A stretch of DNA of 6,218 nt, from assembly GCA_020057985.1 (NCBI GenBank), contig JAGVEU010000398.1, positions 1 through 6,218 of the forward strand. The letters are read 5' to 3'. The translations under genes and the position numbers were made by a program. Positions 1 through 5,799 of the stretch are shown here, in pieces. Origin of the DNA: Calditrichota bacterium. GTDB taxonomy: Bacteria; Electryoneota; RPQS01. Each line of letters opens with the position of its first letter. Within the stretch, counting starts at the first letter, position 1. The notes beneath the pieces were generated by a model. That model was not told where the DNA came from, made no database searches, and saw only the letters and a program-made list of their open reading frames with translations.

Positions 1-548
1 ACGTGGCCGGGCACGGAGTGGGCGCAGCATTGATGATGGCGAATTTTCGGGCCTGTCTGCGCATTGAGTCCCGAAACAATTTTGCGATTCGCACGATTCT
101 GGCCAAGGTTAATGACTATCTGATTGAGAGCGATCTGCCGGGCAGTTATGTGACTGCATTCTACGGAGTGTTGGATCGCAGGAATCATCGCCTGACTTAT
201 GCCAACGCCGGACACAATGCTCCCTTCGTTGCCCACTCCAATGGAAAGTTTGAAATCCTGGATACGGGCGGTCTGTTGCTGGGATCGTTCGAGCAGGCTA
301 CTTATCAAGAGACAACCCTTGATTTGCAGAAGGGCGATATTCTTGTTTTCTACACGGACGGAGTGACAGAATCCCGCGACGGCAGTGGAAAGGAGTTTGG
401 CACGGAATCGCTCAAGCGTCTCGTTCGAAAATACAGAGACCTTTCCGCCAGTAACATGGTGCAAAGGATTTGCGAAGACGTGCTCAAATATCAGTCTTCT
501 GAGATTGGACGGGATGATCTGACCCTTTCGATTGTGAAATATGTCTAA
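1..548 (+). CDS. SpoIIE/RsbU-type PP2C serine phosphatase, C-terminal part (5' truncated)
   Basis: This is the C-terminal 181 or so residues of a PPM/PP2C-like phosphatase of the SpoIIE/RsbU family; the gene begins upstream of the window. The first two bases (AC) probably finish a GAC codon, giving the metal-binding motif D-V-A-G-H-G-V-G-A-A-L. Counting from the first full codon (Val1), further family motifs are YANAGHNAP (67-75), LLLG (91-94), GDILVFYTDGVTE (111-123, with the metal ligand Asp119) and GRDDLTL (169-175, Asp171/172). In this family the enzyme dephosphorylates a phosphoserine on a STAS-domain anti-sigma antagonist. Any N-terminal sensor (GAF, PAS, HAMP or receiver) lies outside the window, so the input signal is unknown. 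The stop codon lies inside the start of the next gene (8-base overlap), and that gene encodes the expected opposing kinase, which supports a partner-switching role. Confidence 0.9.
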   Translation, partial: VAGHGVGAALMMANFRACLRIESRNNFAIRTILAKVNDYLIESDLPGSYVTAFYGVLDRRNHRLTYANAGHNAPFVAHSNGKFEILDTGGLLLGSFEQATYQETTLDLQKGDILVFYTDGVTESRDGSGKEFGTESLKRLVRKYRDLSASNMVQRICEDVLKYQSSEIGRDDLTLSIVKYV

Positions 549-963
549 GCCATTGCAAGTTGAACACCTCACGATTCCATCGTCCTTCGAGGAGCTTGAA
601 AAAGTGGACTCCATGACCGAGCGAATTGCCCGTGAAATGGGGTTTGATGAGAGCGGCTGTTCGGATCTGGGAATCTGCGTAACCGAAGCTGTAAACAACG
701 CGATTATGCACGCTCACAATGAGCGCGCCGATCTGTCCATTGATGTAGTCTTCGAGAGGAGCGAGGGTGCATTGCAGGTAATTGTTCGCGATCACGGCAG
801 TGGATTCGATGAGGCGAGTTTGCCTGATCCCACATTGCCGCAGAACTTGATGAAGACCGGTGGACGCGGAATTCACGTAATCCGCGCGTTGATGGATAGC
901 GTGTCCATTGAACGACTCAACGACGGCATGAAGCTCTCGATGCTCAAGAAACTCACGCAGTAG
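541..963 (+). CDS. RsbW-like anti-sigma factor / serine-protein kinase (HATPase_c_2)
   Basis: This 140-residue single-domain GHKL ATPase is of the RsbW/SpoIIAB type. Visible motifs are the N box around E49-A-V-N52-N53-A-I-M-H57, the G1 box V82-R-D84-H-G86-S-G88-F, and the G2 region G107-G-R-G-I-H112. These match the nucleotide-binding fold of anti-sigma kinases; no dimerisation/His-acceptor domain of an ordinary sensor kinase is present. Such proteins bind a sigma factor or another output and phosphorylate a STAS antagonist, which the upstream PP2C phosphatase dephosphorylates. The ATG lies 8 bases inside the end of the phosphatase gene with no clear Shine-Dalgarno, which suggests translational coupling. 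No STAS protein or sigma factor is visible in the window, so the target is unknown. The length is typical of the family. Confidence 0.88.
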   Translation: MSKPLQVEHLTIPSSFEELEKVDSMTERIAREMGFDESGCSDLGICVTEAVNNAIMHAHNERADLSIDVVFERSEGALQVIVRDHGSGFDEASLPDPTLPQNLMKTGGRGIHVIRALMDSVSIERLNDGMKLSMLKKLTQ

Positions 964-969
964 GTTGCC

Positions 970-1458
970 TTGAAGACCGCCTTGTACCCAGGCTCATTTG
1001 ATCCGATCACGTTCGGACATATAGATGTTATTCGCCGTTCGGCGGATATTTTCGACCGCGTGATTGTTACACTGGCCGTTAACTCGGACAAGCAGCCGCT
1101 GTTTTCGCTTGAAGAGAGAATCGCACAGATCAGTGAAGCGATTAAAGACATTGAGCAAGTTGAGGTGAAGACCTTCGGCGGACTACTGGTCAGATTTGCT
1201 GAGGAACAGAAGGCGGTGGCGATTATTCGCGGGGTCAGAGCCGTGTCCGATTTCGATTACGAGTTTCAGATGGCGCTCACCAATCGCAAGTTGTCCGGAG
1301 ACATTGTCACGGTGTTTCTTGCCCCTCATGAGCGCTACTCTTATTTGAACAGCAAAATTGTGCGGGAAGTGGCTCGCTTGGGAGGAAACGTGGAATGCTT
1401 TGTGCCGGAATTCATTGCTCGTGCTCTAAGCAGGAAATTTGAGATGGAAGAGCGATGA
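970..1458 (+). CDS. coaD: Phosphopantetheine adenylyltransferase (PPAT)
   Basis: CoaD transfers AMP from ATP to 4'-phosphopantetheine, giving dephospho-CoA, the penultimate step of coenzyme A synthesis in the cytosol. The 162-residue product has the nucleotidyltransferase signature at its N terminus: Y6-P-G-S-F-D-P followed by T14-F-G-H17 (T/HxGH). It also has the substrate-binding stretch I-I-R87-G-V-R90-A-V-S-D-F-D-Y-E and the C-terminal Y-L-N-S-K-I-V-R132-E-V-A motif. Length is normal (about 160). The start is TTG at 970, the only start-like codon that gives the conserved N terminus directly; only GTT and GCC precede it before the stop of the upstream kinase gene, 6 bases away. The Shine-Dalgarno is weak (TAGG at 961-964). 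The stop overlaps the next start as ATGA, so the downstream gene is probably coupled to coaD. Confidence 0.96.
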   Translation: MKTALYPGSFDPITFGHIDVIRRSADIFDRVIVTLAVNSDKQPLFSLEERIAQISEAIKDIEQVEVKTFGGLLVRFAEEQKAVAIIRGVRAVSDFDYEFQMALTNRKLSGDIVTVFLAPHERYSYLNSKIVREVARLGGNVECFVPEFIARALSRKFEMEER

Positions 1459-2135
1459 GTGTTTGGGTTGGAGCGGATCTTGGGCCGGGGCTTGAGATTG
1501 CCCGGTCTTTGCCAGATCTGGATCTGCTCGATATTGCCTACGCTGCTTCGCGCGGCGGCGCGAGGGGAATTCTGTTTCCATTGGCGGGATTTGGGCGAAC
1601 CACAAAGTACTCAGCAGAACTCTTTGACAGACCGGGGCTACCGCTTCTGACGGTCAGCGCGACCATAGATGAACTTGGCACCCATGATGGATTTGCTTCT
1701 GCCATTGACCGGATTCTGGTGACGGAAGAGCGTGGACAAGCGCTTCGCAACTTCAACCGGATTGCAGAATTTCGCTCCCAGCTTACCGGAGCGGCTCAGG
1801 AACTCGCCGGCTTGGTGGAGCCGGAGCCGACAATGCTCAAAGAGTTTGCCCGCACAAAGGCACAGTGGGTATTTTTTCAGACTAATCATATCTGTGATGC
1901 CGTAAACGTGCAGGAGGCAGAGGCAGAACTGGCGAGGCTCTCAGCGGCTACTCTCATCGCAAATAAGCTGAATCTGCGAGTTGCTCTGATTGGTCCGATG
2001 GGGAGAGATTATTCCGCAGCATTAGCATCAATGCCCCACGTGGAGGAAGTTTTCCCCACACCGGACTTGTGGCTGATAGCGCTTCGCGTCGGATGGGAAA
2101 GAGCAATCGCTGAGTTTCGCTCTTTCATGCACTGA
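1455..2135 (+). CDS. Divergent PdxJ-like (pyridoxine 5'-phosphate synthase fold) protein with altered active site
   Basis: The 226-residue protein follows the PdxJ TIM-barrel pattern by eye. V-W-V-G-A-D near residue 3 matches the family's LGVNIDH, and Y29-A-A-S-R-G-G-A-R-G-I matches AxLAExAGADGI. I87-L-V-T-E-E-R matches CLVPERR, L120-V-E-P-E-P-T-M matches the FIDPDP strand, and the end (V196-E-E-V-F...A-L-R-V-G-W-E-R-A-I) matches the last helix (ELNIGH..IARAL..GLE.AV). PdxJ condenses 1-deoxyxylulose 5-phosphate with aminoacetone phosphate to make pyridoxine 5'-phosphate. The equivalents of its catalytic residues look replaced: the VHL histidine by Pro42, the NLE glutamate by Val67, the AGHGLNY histidine by Pro181, and the phosphate-site NIGH by F200-P-T-P. 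It is therefore probably a pseudoenzyme or carries a new activity. The reading frame is intact, with no sign of decay. ATG 1455 overlaps the coaD stop and is preceded by GGAAGAG. Confidence 0.7.
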   Translation: MSVWVGADLGPGLEIARSLPDLDLLDIAYAASRGGARGILFPLAGFGRTTKYSAELFDRPGLPLLTVSATIDELGTHDGFASAIDRILVTEERGQALRNFNRIAEFRSQLTGAAQELAGLVEPEPTMLKEFARTKAQWVFFQTNHICDAVNVQEAEAELARLSAATLIANKLNLRVALIGPMGRDYSAALASMPHVEEVFPTPDLWLIALRVGWERAIAEFRSFMH

Positions 2136-2143
2136 ATCTGCGT

Positions 2144-3706
2144 ATGAAGCTTCGCCTGTTTGCGTGGCTGATTCTTGTGGCCGGAATGGCGTTCTCGAGA
2201 GGAGCTTATATCGAGGACGCAATCTACAATATTGACGAGGCTGAATACGGAGTAGCCGCCGATGCGCTGACTCATGGATGGCTGCCGGGTGTTGACTTGC
2301 TTGGTTCGACTAAGCCGCCGGGGATTGCGGTTATTTATCAACTGCTCTTTGAAGGATTCGGTCGCTCGCTTGCTGTAATTCATGCGGCGCATTTGATTCT
2401 GATAATCGCCGCCGGGATTATTCTGATTGAACTGGCGATTTCGTTGTGGGGACTTGCCGCTGCCATTCCGACGGCCTTTCTATTCTGGATTTGGTGCAAC
2501 AGCTTCAGCCTTCCGGCGGAGATGCTGGCTCTCAATGTTGAATCTCCCGGAATCTTATTCATGCTGCTCGGGTTGTGGCTGGTTTGGAAATGGCCGGCAT
2601 CACTTTGGGTAGTATCGTTAGCAGGAATCGCGCTGGGAATCGCGACGCTGTTTCGGCAGAGTCTCGTGCCGTTTCTCATTCCGGCGCTGGTCGTAGCGTA
2701 TATCCGAGATGTGCGGCGACGAGGATTCGTTGCATCCATTGTCATCGGGTTTTTGCTTCCTTGGACAGCCGTATTGTTTGTCTATGCGAGAGCCGGCGGA
2801 CTGGCTTGGGCCTGGGATTCGTGGGTGAGGTATCCGATAACATACGCCGGCGATCTGGGCATCGTCGGTTTTCTGTCTGCTCTGTATCTGAATGGTGTGG
2901 AGTTTGTGCAGCAGTGTTTTGTACCGCTGGGAATGGCGATCTGGGGCGGCGCAATTCTTTGGAGGGAGAAACGCACCCCACGAGTGGTTTTTCTTGGTAC
3001 TCTGCTTGTCGTCTCATTGATCGCCTTGAGTTCGGGATCGCGGTTCTATGGTCACTATTTCATTCAGGTTTTTCCGGCTCTGACGTTACTCGGAGTGCCG
3101 GCCTGGATTGCGCTGCCCAGCCTAAGCAGAAAGACCCGGATACTCTCTCGCAGTTTGCTTGCCGTTGGAGCTTTTCTTGCGCTATTCCATTTCCCGTTGC
3201 TCCATCAGTTAGATCGAGGCGGTCGGCCACCGAGGTCGCTGTATAGTATCGGCGAGACGCAAGATGAGTATGAGATTGCGGGATTTGTGCGCGAGAACAC
3301 GGAGCCCGAGGAGACGATTGCGGTGTGGGGATATTGTCCGCAGATTTACTATCTGTCGAACCGCTTGCCCGGAGTACGGGATTATCTTTGTCACTATACT
3401 ACGGGCTATTCACCCGGCTCATTTGATCCTTCTATGGAACGATCCCACAGATCTTTCGGACATCCTCAAGCGGAGAAGATGTTTGTGGAGGATCTAATGG
3501 CGCGCGAGCCGAAGTATATTTTCGACTTAGTGCAGAGGCAGGATTATATCTTCCCCTTCTCGCAGTTTTCGATTCGGTATTACTTTGAAATCTCCGAATA
3601 CCTGCGAACCAACTACTTGCCCGAAGGCGACATCAAAGGCATCTATGTCTACCGCAGACGCACGGCGGAAGACACCTGGTGGCCGGAAACGAAAGACCTT
3701 GAATAG
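2144..3706 (+). CDS. GT39/ArnT-like polytopic membrane glycosyltransferase
   Basis: This 520-residue integral membrane protein has the GT-C/GT39 layout. A first membrane segment (about residues 4-20) is followed by an outer loop carrying the acidic pair D31-E32 (I-D-E-A-E-Y-G), the usual site of the catalytic Asp, then G54-S-T-K-P-P-G60, the KPPG motif of ArnT/PMT relatives. Further hydrophobic segments are visible near 78-99, 103-118, 136-149, 154-169, 174-187, 196-213, 236-250, 257-272, 281-296, 306-325 and 336-353. S299-R-F-Y-G-H-Y-F is the typical RFYxHYF motif. A soluble C-terminal region of about 160 residues begins I-A-V-W-G-Y-C-P-Q-I-Y-Y (392-403), as in related undecaprenyl-phosphate-sugar transferases. 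It probably transfers a sugar from a lipid carrier on the outer face of the inner membrane; the acceptor is unknown. The start lies 8 bases after the previous stop and lacks a clear Shine-Dalgarno. Confidence 0.85.
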   Translation: MKLRLFAWLILVAGMAFSRGAYIEDAIYNIDEAEYGVAADALTHGWLPGVDLLGSTKPPGIAVIYQLLFEGFGRSLAVIHAAHLILIIAAGIILIELAISLWGLAAAIPTAFLFWIWCNSFSLPAEMLALNVESPGILFMLLGLWLVWKWPASLWVVSLAGIALGIATLFRQSLVPFLIPALVVAYIRDVRRRGFVASIVIGFLLPWTAVLFVYARAGGLAWAWDSWVRYPITYAGDLGIVGFLSALYLNGVEFVQQCFVPLGMAIWGGAILWREKRTPRVVFLGTLLVVSLIALSSGSRFYGHYFIQVFPALTLLGVPAWIALPSLSRKTRILSRSLLAVGAFLALFHFPLLHQLDRGGRPPRSLYSIGETQDEYEIAGFVRENTEPEETIAVWGYCPQIYYLSNRLPGVRDYLCHYTTGYSPGSFDPSMERSHRSFGHPQAEKMFVEDLMAREPKYIFDLVQRQDYIFPFSQFSIRYYFEISEYLRTNYLPEGDIKGIYVYRRRTAEDTWWPETKDLE

Positions 3707-3716
3707 ACCCACTTTC

Positions 3717-3721
3717 AGGAG
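3717..3721 (+). promoter_or_regulatory. Ribosome binding site of the HD-domain gene
   Basis: AGGAG lies 5 bases before ATG 3727. It sits in the 20-base gap after the glycosyltransferase stop and fixes the start of the following gene. Confidence 0.8.
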
Positions 3722-3726
3722 CGCGC

Positions 3727-4269
3727 ATGAAGAATCATTTGTTGGAAAAGTTCCCCGAAATCAGTCTCATCACCGATGAAAATATCCGCGAGAAAACTAT
3801 CGCAGCCTTTCTTGAAGGAGTATCCATCGGCGGTTGGCAGCTTGACGACCTTGATCGTATTCCGTTTACCCTGCTTATTCCAAACTGTCCGATCAGCCTG
3901 CTGACACACATGCGCGCGGTAGTACAAACTGCTTTGAAGGTCTTTGATGTGTTGGAGGAAACCTATCACGAATACTATCAGATGGATCGTGACATTCTGC
4001 TCAGTGGCGCCATTCTGCATGACGTAGGCAAGGTGATTGAATACCATGAGTCGGAGACTGGTTTTGTCAAGAGCCAGAGCGGTAAGATTGTGCGGCATCC
4101 GTTCTCCGGAGCGGCGCTGGCGATGAAACACGGACTACCGGATGAGGTGCAACACATCATCGGTACTCATGCTCATGAAGGCGACGACGGCTACCGCACT
4201 CCCGCCTCGGTGATCGTCCATCACTCGGATTTCATCAACTTCGAGCCCCTGCGCGATCTCCTGAAGTGA
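3727..4269 (+). CDS. HD-domain metal-dependent phosphohydrolase
   Basis: The 180-residue protein has one HD domain covering most of its length. Likely metal ligands in order are H61 (L-L-T-H-M-R), the doublet H98-D99 in L-L-S-G-A-I-L-H-D-V-G-K, H124 (V-R-H-P-F-S-G), H148 or H150 (I-I-G-T-H-A-H-E-G-D) and D168 (V-H-H-S-D-F). This complete set predicts an active phosphohydrolase with one or two metal ions. The HDVGK-x-x-E spacing recalls HD domains of the YhaM exoribonuclease type and general HDIG proteins, but no nucleic-acid-binding OB domain is present. The N-terminal 50 residues are not assignable. The substrate cannot be told from the sequence. It has its own good Shine-Dalgarno and lies 20 bases after the glycosyltransferase gene, as the last gene of the run. 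No terminator with a T-run follows. Confidence 0.82.
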   Translation: MKNHLLEKFPEISLITDENIREKTIAAFLEGVSIGGWQLDDLDRIPFTLLIPNCPISLLTHMRAVVQTALKVFDVLEETYHEYYQMDRDILLSGAILHDVGKVIEYHESETGFVKSQSGKIVRHPFSGAALAMKHGLPDEVQHIIGTHAHEGDDGYRTPASVIVHHSDFINFEPLRDLLK

Positions 4270-4287
4270 TCACGCTCACGGTAGCGC

Positions 4288-4301
4288 CGCACGGCCGTGC
4301 G
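4288..4301. repeat. 14-base perfect palindrome
   Basis: CGCACGGCCGTGCG reads the same on both strands. It lies 18 bases after the HD-gene stop and just before a second hairpin. It may be half of a REP-like element or a site for a dimeric protein. There is no T-run, so it is not an intrinsic terminator. Confidence 0.5.
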
Positions 4302-4309
4302 CTCGGGTC

Positions 4310-4340
4310 TCCCTCCGTTCACGGGGGGATGTAAGGGGGG
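4310..4340. repeat. REP-like hairpin with G-run tail
   Basis: TCCCTCCG (4310-4317) pairs with CGGGGGGA (4322-4329) around a TTCA loop, an 8-base stem with one G-T wobble. It is followed by TGTAA and a second G6 run (4335-4340). The pattern GGGGGGAT-GTAA-GGGGGG resembles G-rich repetitive palindromes (of the GGGGGATTTAGGGGG kind) scattered between genes in many bacteria; that likeness is from memory. No second copy lies in this window, so repetitiveness is not shown here. Confidence 0.5.
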
Positions 4341-4371
4341 TCTCTTCATGGTTCCGTGCAGCCTGCTCTGA

Positions 4372-4391
4372 CCCTGAACAAAGTGAAGGGG
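4372..4391. repeat. Imperfect inverted repeat of the CCCTGA...AAGGG kind
   Basis: CCCTGAACAAAGTGAAGGGG has arms CCCT/AGGG with two mismatched pairs inside and then AC/GT. It resembles the CCCTGAGCGAAGTCGAAGGG-type intergenic repeat common in several bacterial phyla. The family assignment rests on recall, and only one copy is seen here. Positions 4361-4371 and 4401-4411 also form a short direct repeat (GCCTGCTCTGA and GCACGCTCTGA, 9 of 11 identical) on either side of it. Confidence 0.4.
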
Positions 4392-4465
4392 AATGGAACA
4401 GCACGCTCTGAATCGAAACATCTTCACCGAGCGGAGCACGTGCAGACATGTGCCGCCGCGAACTT

Positions 4466-4472
4466 AAGGAGG
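4466..4472 (+). promoter_or_regulatory. Ribosome binding site deciding the start at 4478
   Basis: AAGGAGG, a near-perfect anti-16S match, sits 5 bases before ATG 4478. An in-frame ATG at 4448 lies upstream of this site and would place it inside the coding region, so 4478 is the better start. No convincing sigma-70 promoter was found in the 208-base spacer 4270-4477, which otherwise holds the palindromic repeats listed. Confidence 0.85.
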
Positions 4473-4477
4473 CAAAC

Positions 4478-5638
4478 ATGAGTTTCGGACATGCTATCTA
4501 CTATCCGCATATCAATCTGACCAACAAGAATTGGCTCAAGTATGCTCTTTTGTTCTGGGACAATATCTCTCGGATTGTACCAGCATCAATAACCCCTTCT
4601 GACTCCGAAGAAGTGATCAGAATTCGATCTGAGATTGGATTTATTGAGGATTATCACCCTGAAAGGTGGGACACTTCAAGTGCCGCGAACAAGTTCTTTC
4701 AGACGTTCAGACATTGGATTGAAGAGCCTGAATTATTGGATTTCTACAGGCATAGGTACCCGGAGATTTTCGACGAAACGATGCGTATGAGACACGCGAG
4801 ACGACATGGGCATTCCGAGATATTTCACTTTTTTGGGGCCGTGGCTCGTGAGCACGGAACTTACATACATGTCCAAAAGCTCGACCCACAACTGAAAGAA
4901 TATTTGTATCTAACTGGGGTTGCTGTGCCCGGGGAAAACGAATGGGAAGACTGGGTGAAAATCGATGGCGAGCTTGGGCTACTATACATGACTTACCTTG
5001 CCGGTTCTATCGGCGAGAGCACAGCTCGGCCAACTGTGACCGACCATAGTGCTTGTTTTGCAGCTTCTTCTGTCCTGCGAAAAGGTGTTGAGAAGCTGCA
5101 TAATGAAGAACTTGAATATGGACTTGGGAATCTCCTAATTGCTTCCTATGCACCTAAAGACATGAATGCTGTGACGACGGATCGTCTGATCGAGTTTCGC
5201 AAGAAGTACGATGATGAAAGACTCGCTTTCTTCGATTCGGTGGCAGCGCTTTGTCGGGATGTTCCTGCGGTCGAGAATGAGAGTCAGTTACAGGATGCGC
5301 TCAATCATCACGGCAAAACATTGAAGAAGCAGACAGAGGATCTCAAGAAGCAGTTTGAGGATATGAGAATTGAGGCAGTCCTCCGCTTTATAGGGATTTC
5401 CGTCCCCACCGCTTGCACATCGATGATTGAATATGTGCCTGTTTCGTTCGACCCACTCATCATTGGAGGTGGTGTGCTACTGGGATTTGCGACCGCAGCC
5501 CGATCATACGTAAAGGACCGAAGATCTCTTCGGGAAAGCCCATTCTCCTATCTGCTATGCCTGCAGGCGGAGCTTGATGCGCGAGGATTCTTCAAAAAAC
5601 TGGAGGATAGCATTCAAGGCATTACGAGGTGGAGATGA
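4478..5638 (+). CDS. DUF6236-like protein of unknown function
   Basis: The 386-residue product begins G4-H-A-I-Y-Y-P-H-I-N-L and then N18-W-L-K-Y-A-L-L-F-W-D-N-I-S-R-I-V-P35. This is the YYPHI...WLKxALLxWDxIxRIVP opening I associate with the DUF6236 family; the assignment is by recall. No catalytic motif is evident. The middle (40-250) is mixed helical. Residues 266-300 form a charged, probably coiled-coil stretch (L-K-K-Q-T-E-D-L-K-K-Q-F-E-D). Two hydrophobic segments follow, about 303-320 and 326-342 (I-I-G-G-G-V-L-L-G-F-A), which could be membrane-embedded or a buried hairpin. The C terminus has S354-P-F-S-Y-L-L-C-L-Q-A-E-L. Arg codons are AGA/AGG in 12 of 27 cases, versus 10 of 46 in four upstream housekeeping genes (the Rsb kinase, coaD, PdxJ-like and HD genes), which hints at a different origin. 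It precedes a TIR gene, so a defence role is possible but unproven. Confidence 0.72.
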   Translation: MSFGHAIYYPHINLTNKNWLKYALLFWDNISRIVPASITPSDSEEVIRIRSEIGFIEDYHPERWDTSSAANKFFQTFRHWIEEPELLDFYRHRYPEIFDETMRMRHARRHGHSEIFHFFGAVAREHGTYIHVQKLDPQLKEYLYLTGVAVPGENEWEDWVKIDGELGLLYMTYLAGSIGESTARPTVTDHSACFAASSVLRKGVEKLHNEELEYGLGNLLIASYAPKDMNAVTTDRLIEFRKKYDDERLAFFDSVAALCRDVPAVENESQLQDALNHHGKTLKKQTEDLKKQFEDMRIEAVLRFIGISVPTACTSMIEYVPVSFDPLIIGGGVLLGFATAARSYVKDRRSLRESPFSYLLCLQAELDARGFFKKLEDSIQGITRWR

Positions 5639-5682
5639 GTTCGAAAGGCCGTGAACTGCGCCATTCGAACTGGAAACAGTGA
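5635..5682 (+). other. Possible 15-codon ORF overlapping the DUF6236-like stop
   Basis: ATG 5635 overlaps the preceding TGA as ATGA and reads M-S-S-K-G-R-E-L-R-H-S-N-W-K-Q before TGA 5680. The purine-rich AGGTGGAG just upstream abuts the ATG with no spacing, so it is a poor ribosome site. It could be a small coupled peptide, but chance is the simpler explanation. It is in the same frame as the TIR gene downstream. Confidence 0.15.
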
Positions 5683-5686
5683 GCCA

Positions 5687-5714
5687 TTTTCAAAATATCC
5701 GATACCCCTATCAA
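5687..5714 (+). promoter_or_regulatory. Weak candidate sigma-70-like promoter before the TIR gene
   Basis: TTTTCA (5687-5692) and TATCAA (5709-5714) each match the consensus at 4 of 6 positions with a 16-base spacer, upstream of the mini-ORF ribosome site. The AT-rich stretch is the only promoter-like sequence in the 161-base gap 5639-5799. The match is weak and the phylum's promoter consensus is unknown. Confidence 0.2.
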
Positions 5715-5722
5715 CGATAAAC

Positions 5723-5727
5723 AGGAG
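5723..5727 (+). promoter_or_regulatory. Strong ribosome binding site of a 13-codon mini-ORF
   Basis: AGGAG sits 6 bases before ATG 5734, ideal spacing. The TIR gene at 5800 has no comparable site of its own, so ribosomes probably load here. Confidence 0.6.
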
Positions 5728-5733
5728 TCTGAA

Positions 5734-5775
5734 ATGAAGCAACAACGTGCAGCGATGGCAGAGGCAATAGGTTAG
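5734..5775 (+). CDS. Possible 13-residue leader peptide, in frame with the TIR gene
   Basis: The ORF reads M-K-Q-Q-R-A-A-M-A-E-A-I-G and ends at TAG 5773, after a well-spaced AGGAG. It is in the same frame as the TIR gene, whose ATG lies 24 bases after this stop; a second in-frame TAG lies at 5782. It may be a leader peptide that hands ribosomes to the TIR start by re-initiation, or the remains of a longer TIR N terminus cut by two amber codons. TAG ends two housekeeping genes in this window, so it is an ordinary stop here. The peptide has no recognisable similarity, and with only 13 codons its coding status is uncertain. Confidence 0.35.
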   Translation: MKQQRAAMAEAIG

Positions 5776-5799
5776 GCTGGTTAGCAGGCCAACGGGTTA

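Noticed and set aside
2575..3246. Plus-strand 223-codon ORF inside the glycosyltransferase gene
   Set aside because: It is out of frame with a protein that shows clear membrane segments and GT39 motifs. Its own product is rich in Arg, Ser and Cys, as frame-shadow products are.
3715..4131. Long minus-strand ORF (138 codons) opposite the HD gene
   Set aside because: It lies wholly against a plus-strand gene with clear HD motifs and shows no recognisable domain; it is a shadow of GC-rich codon structure.
4310..4329. Hairpin as an intrinsic terminator for the upstream operon
   Set aside because: It is followed by TGTAAGGGGGG with no T-run, and on the other strand no T-run follows either.
4448..4477. 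Upstream ATG 4448 as the start of the DUF6236-like protein
   Set aside because: It would put the near-perfect AAGGAGG site (4466-4472) inside the coding region. ATG 4478 is ideally spaced from that site and begins directly with the conserved-looking N terminus.
4276..4479. Minus-strand ORF across the spacer 4270-4477
   Set aside because: Its translation is made largely of the palindromic repeat sequence, a common source of spurious ORFs.
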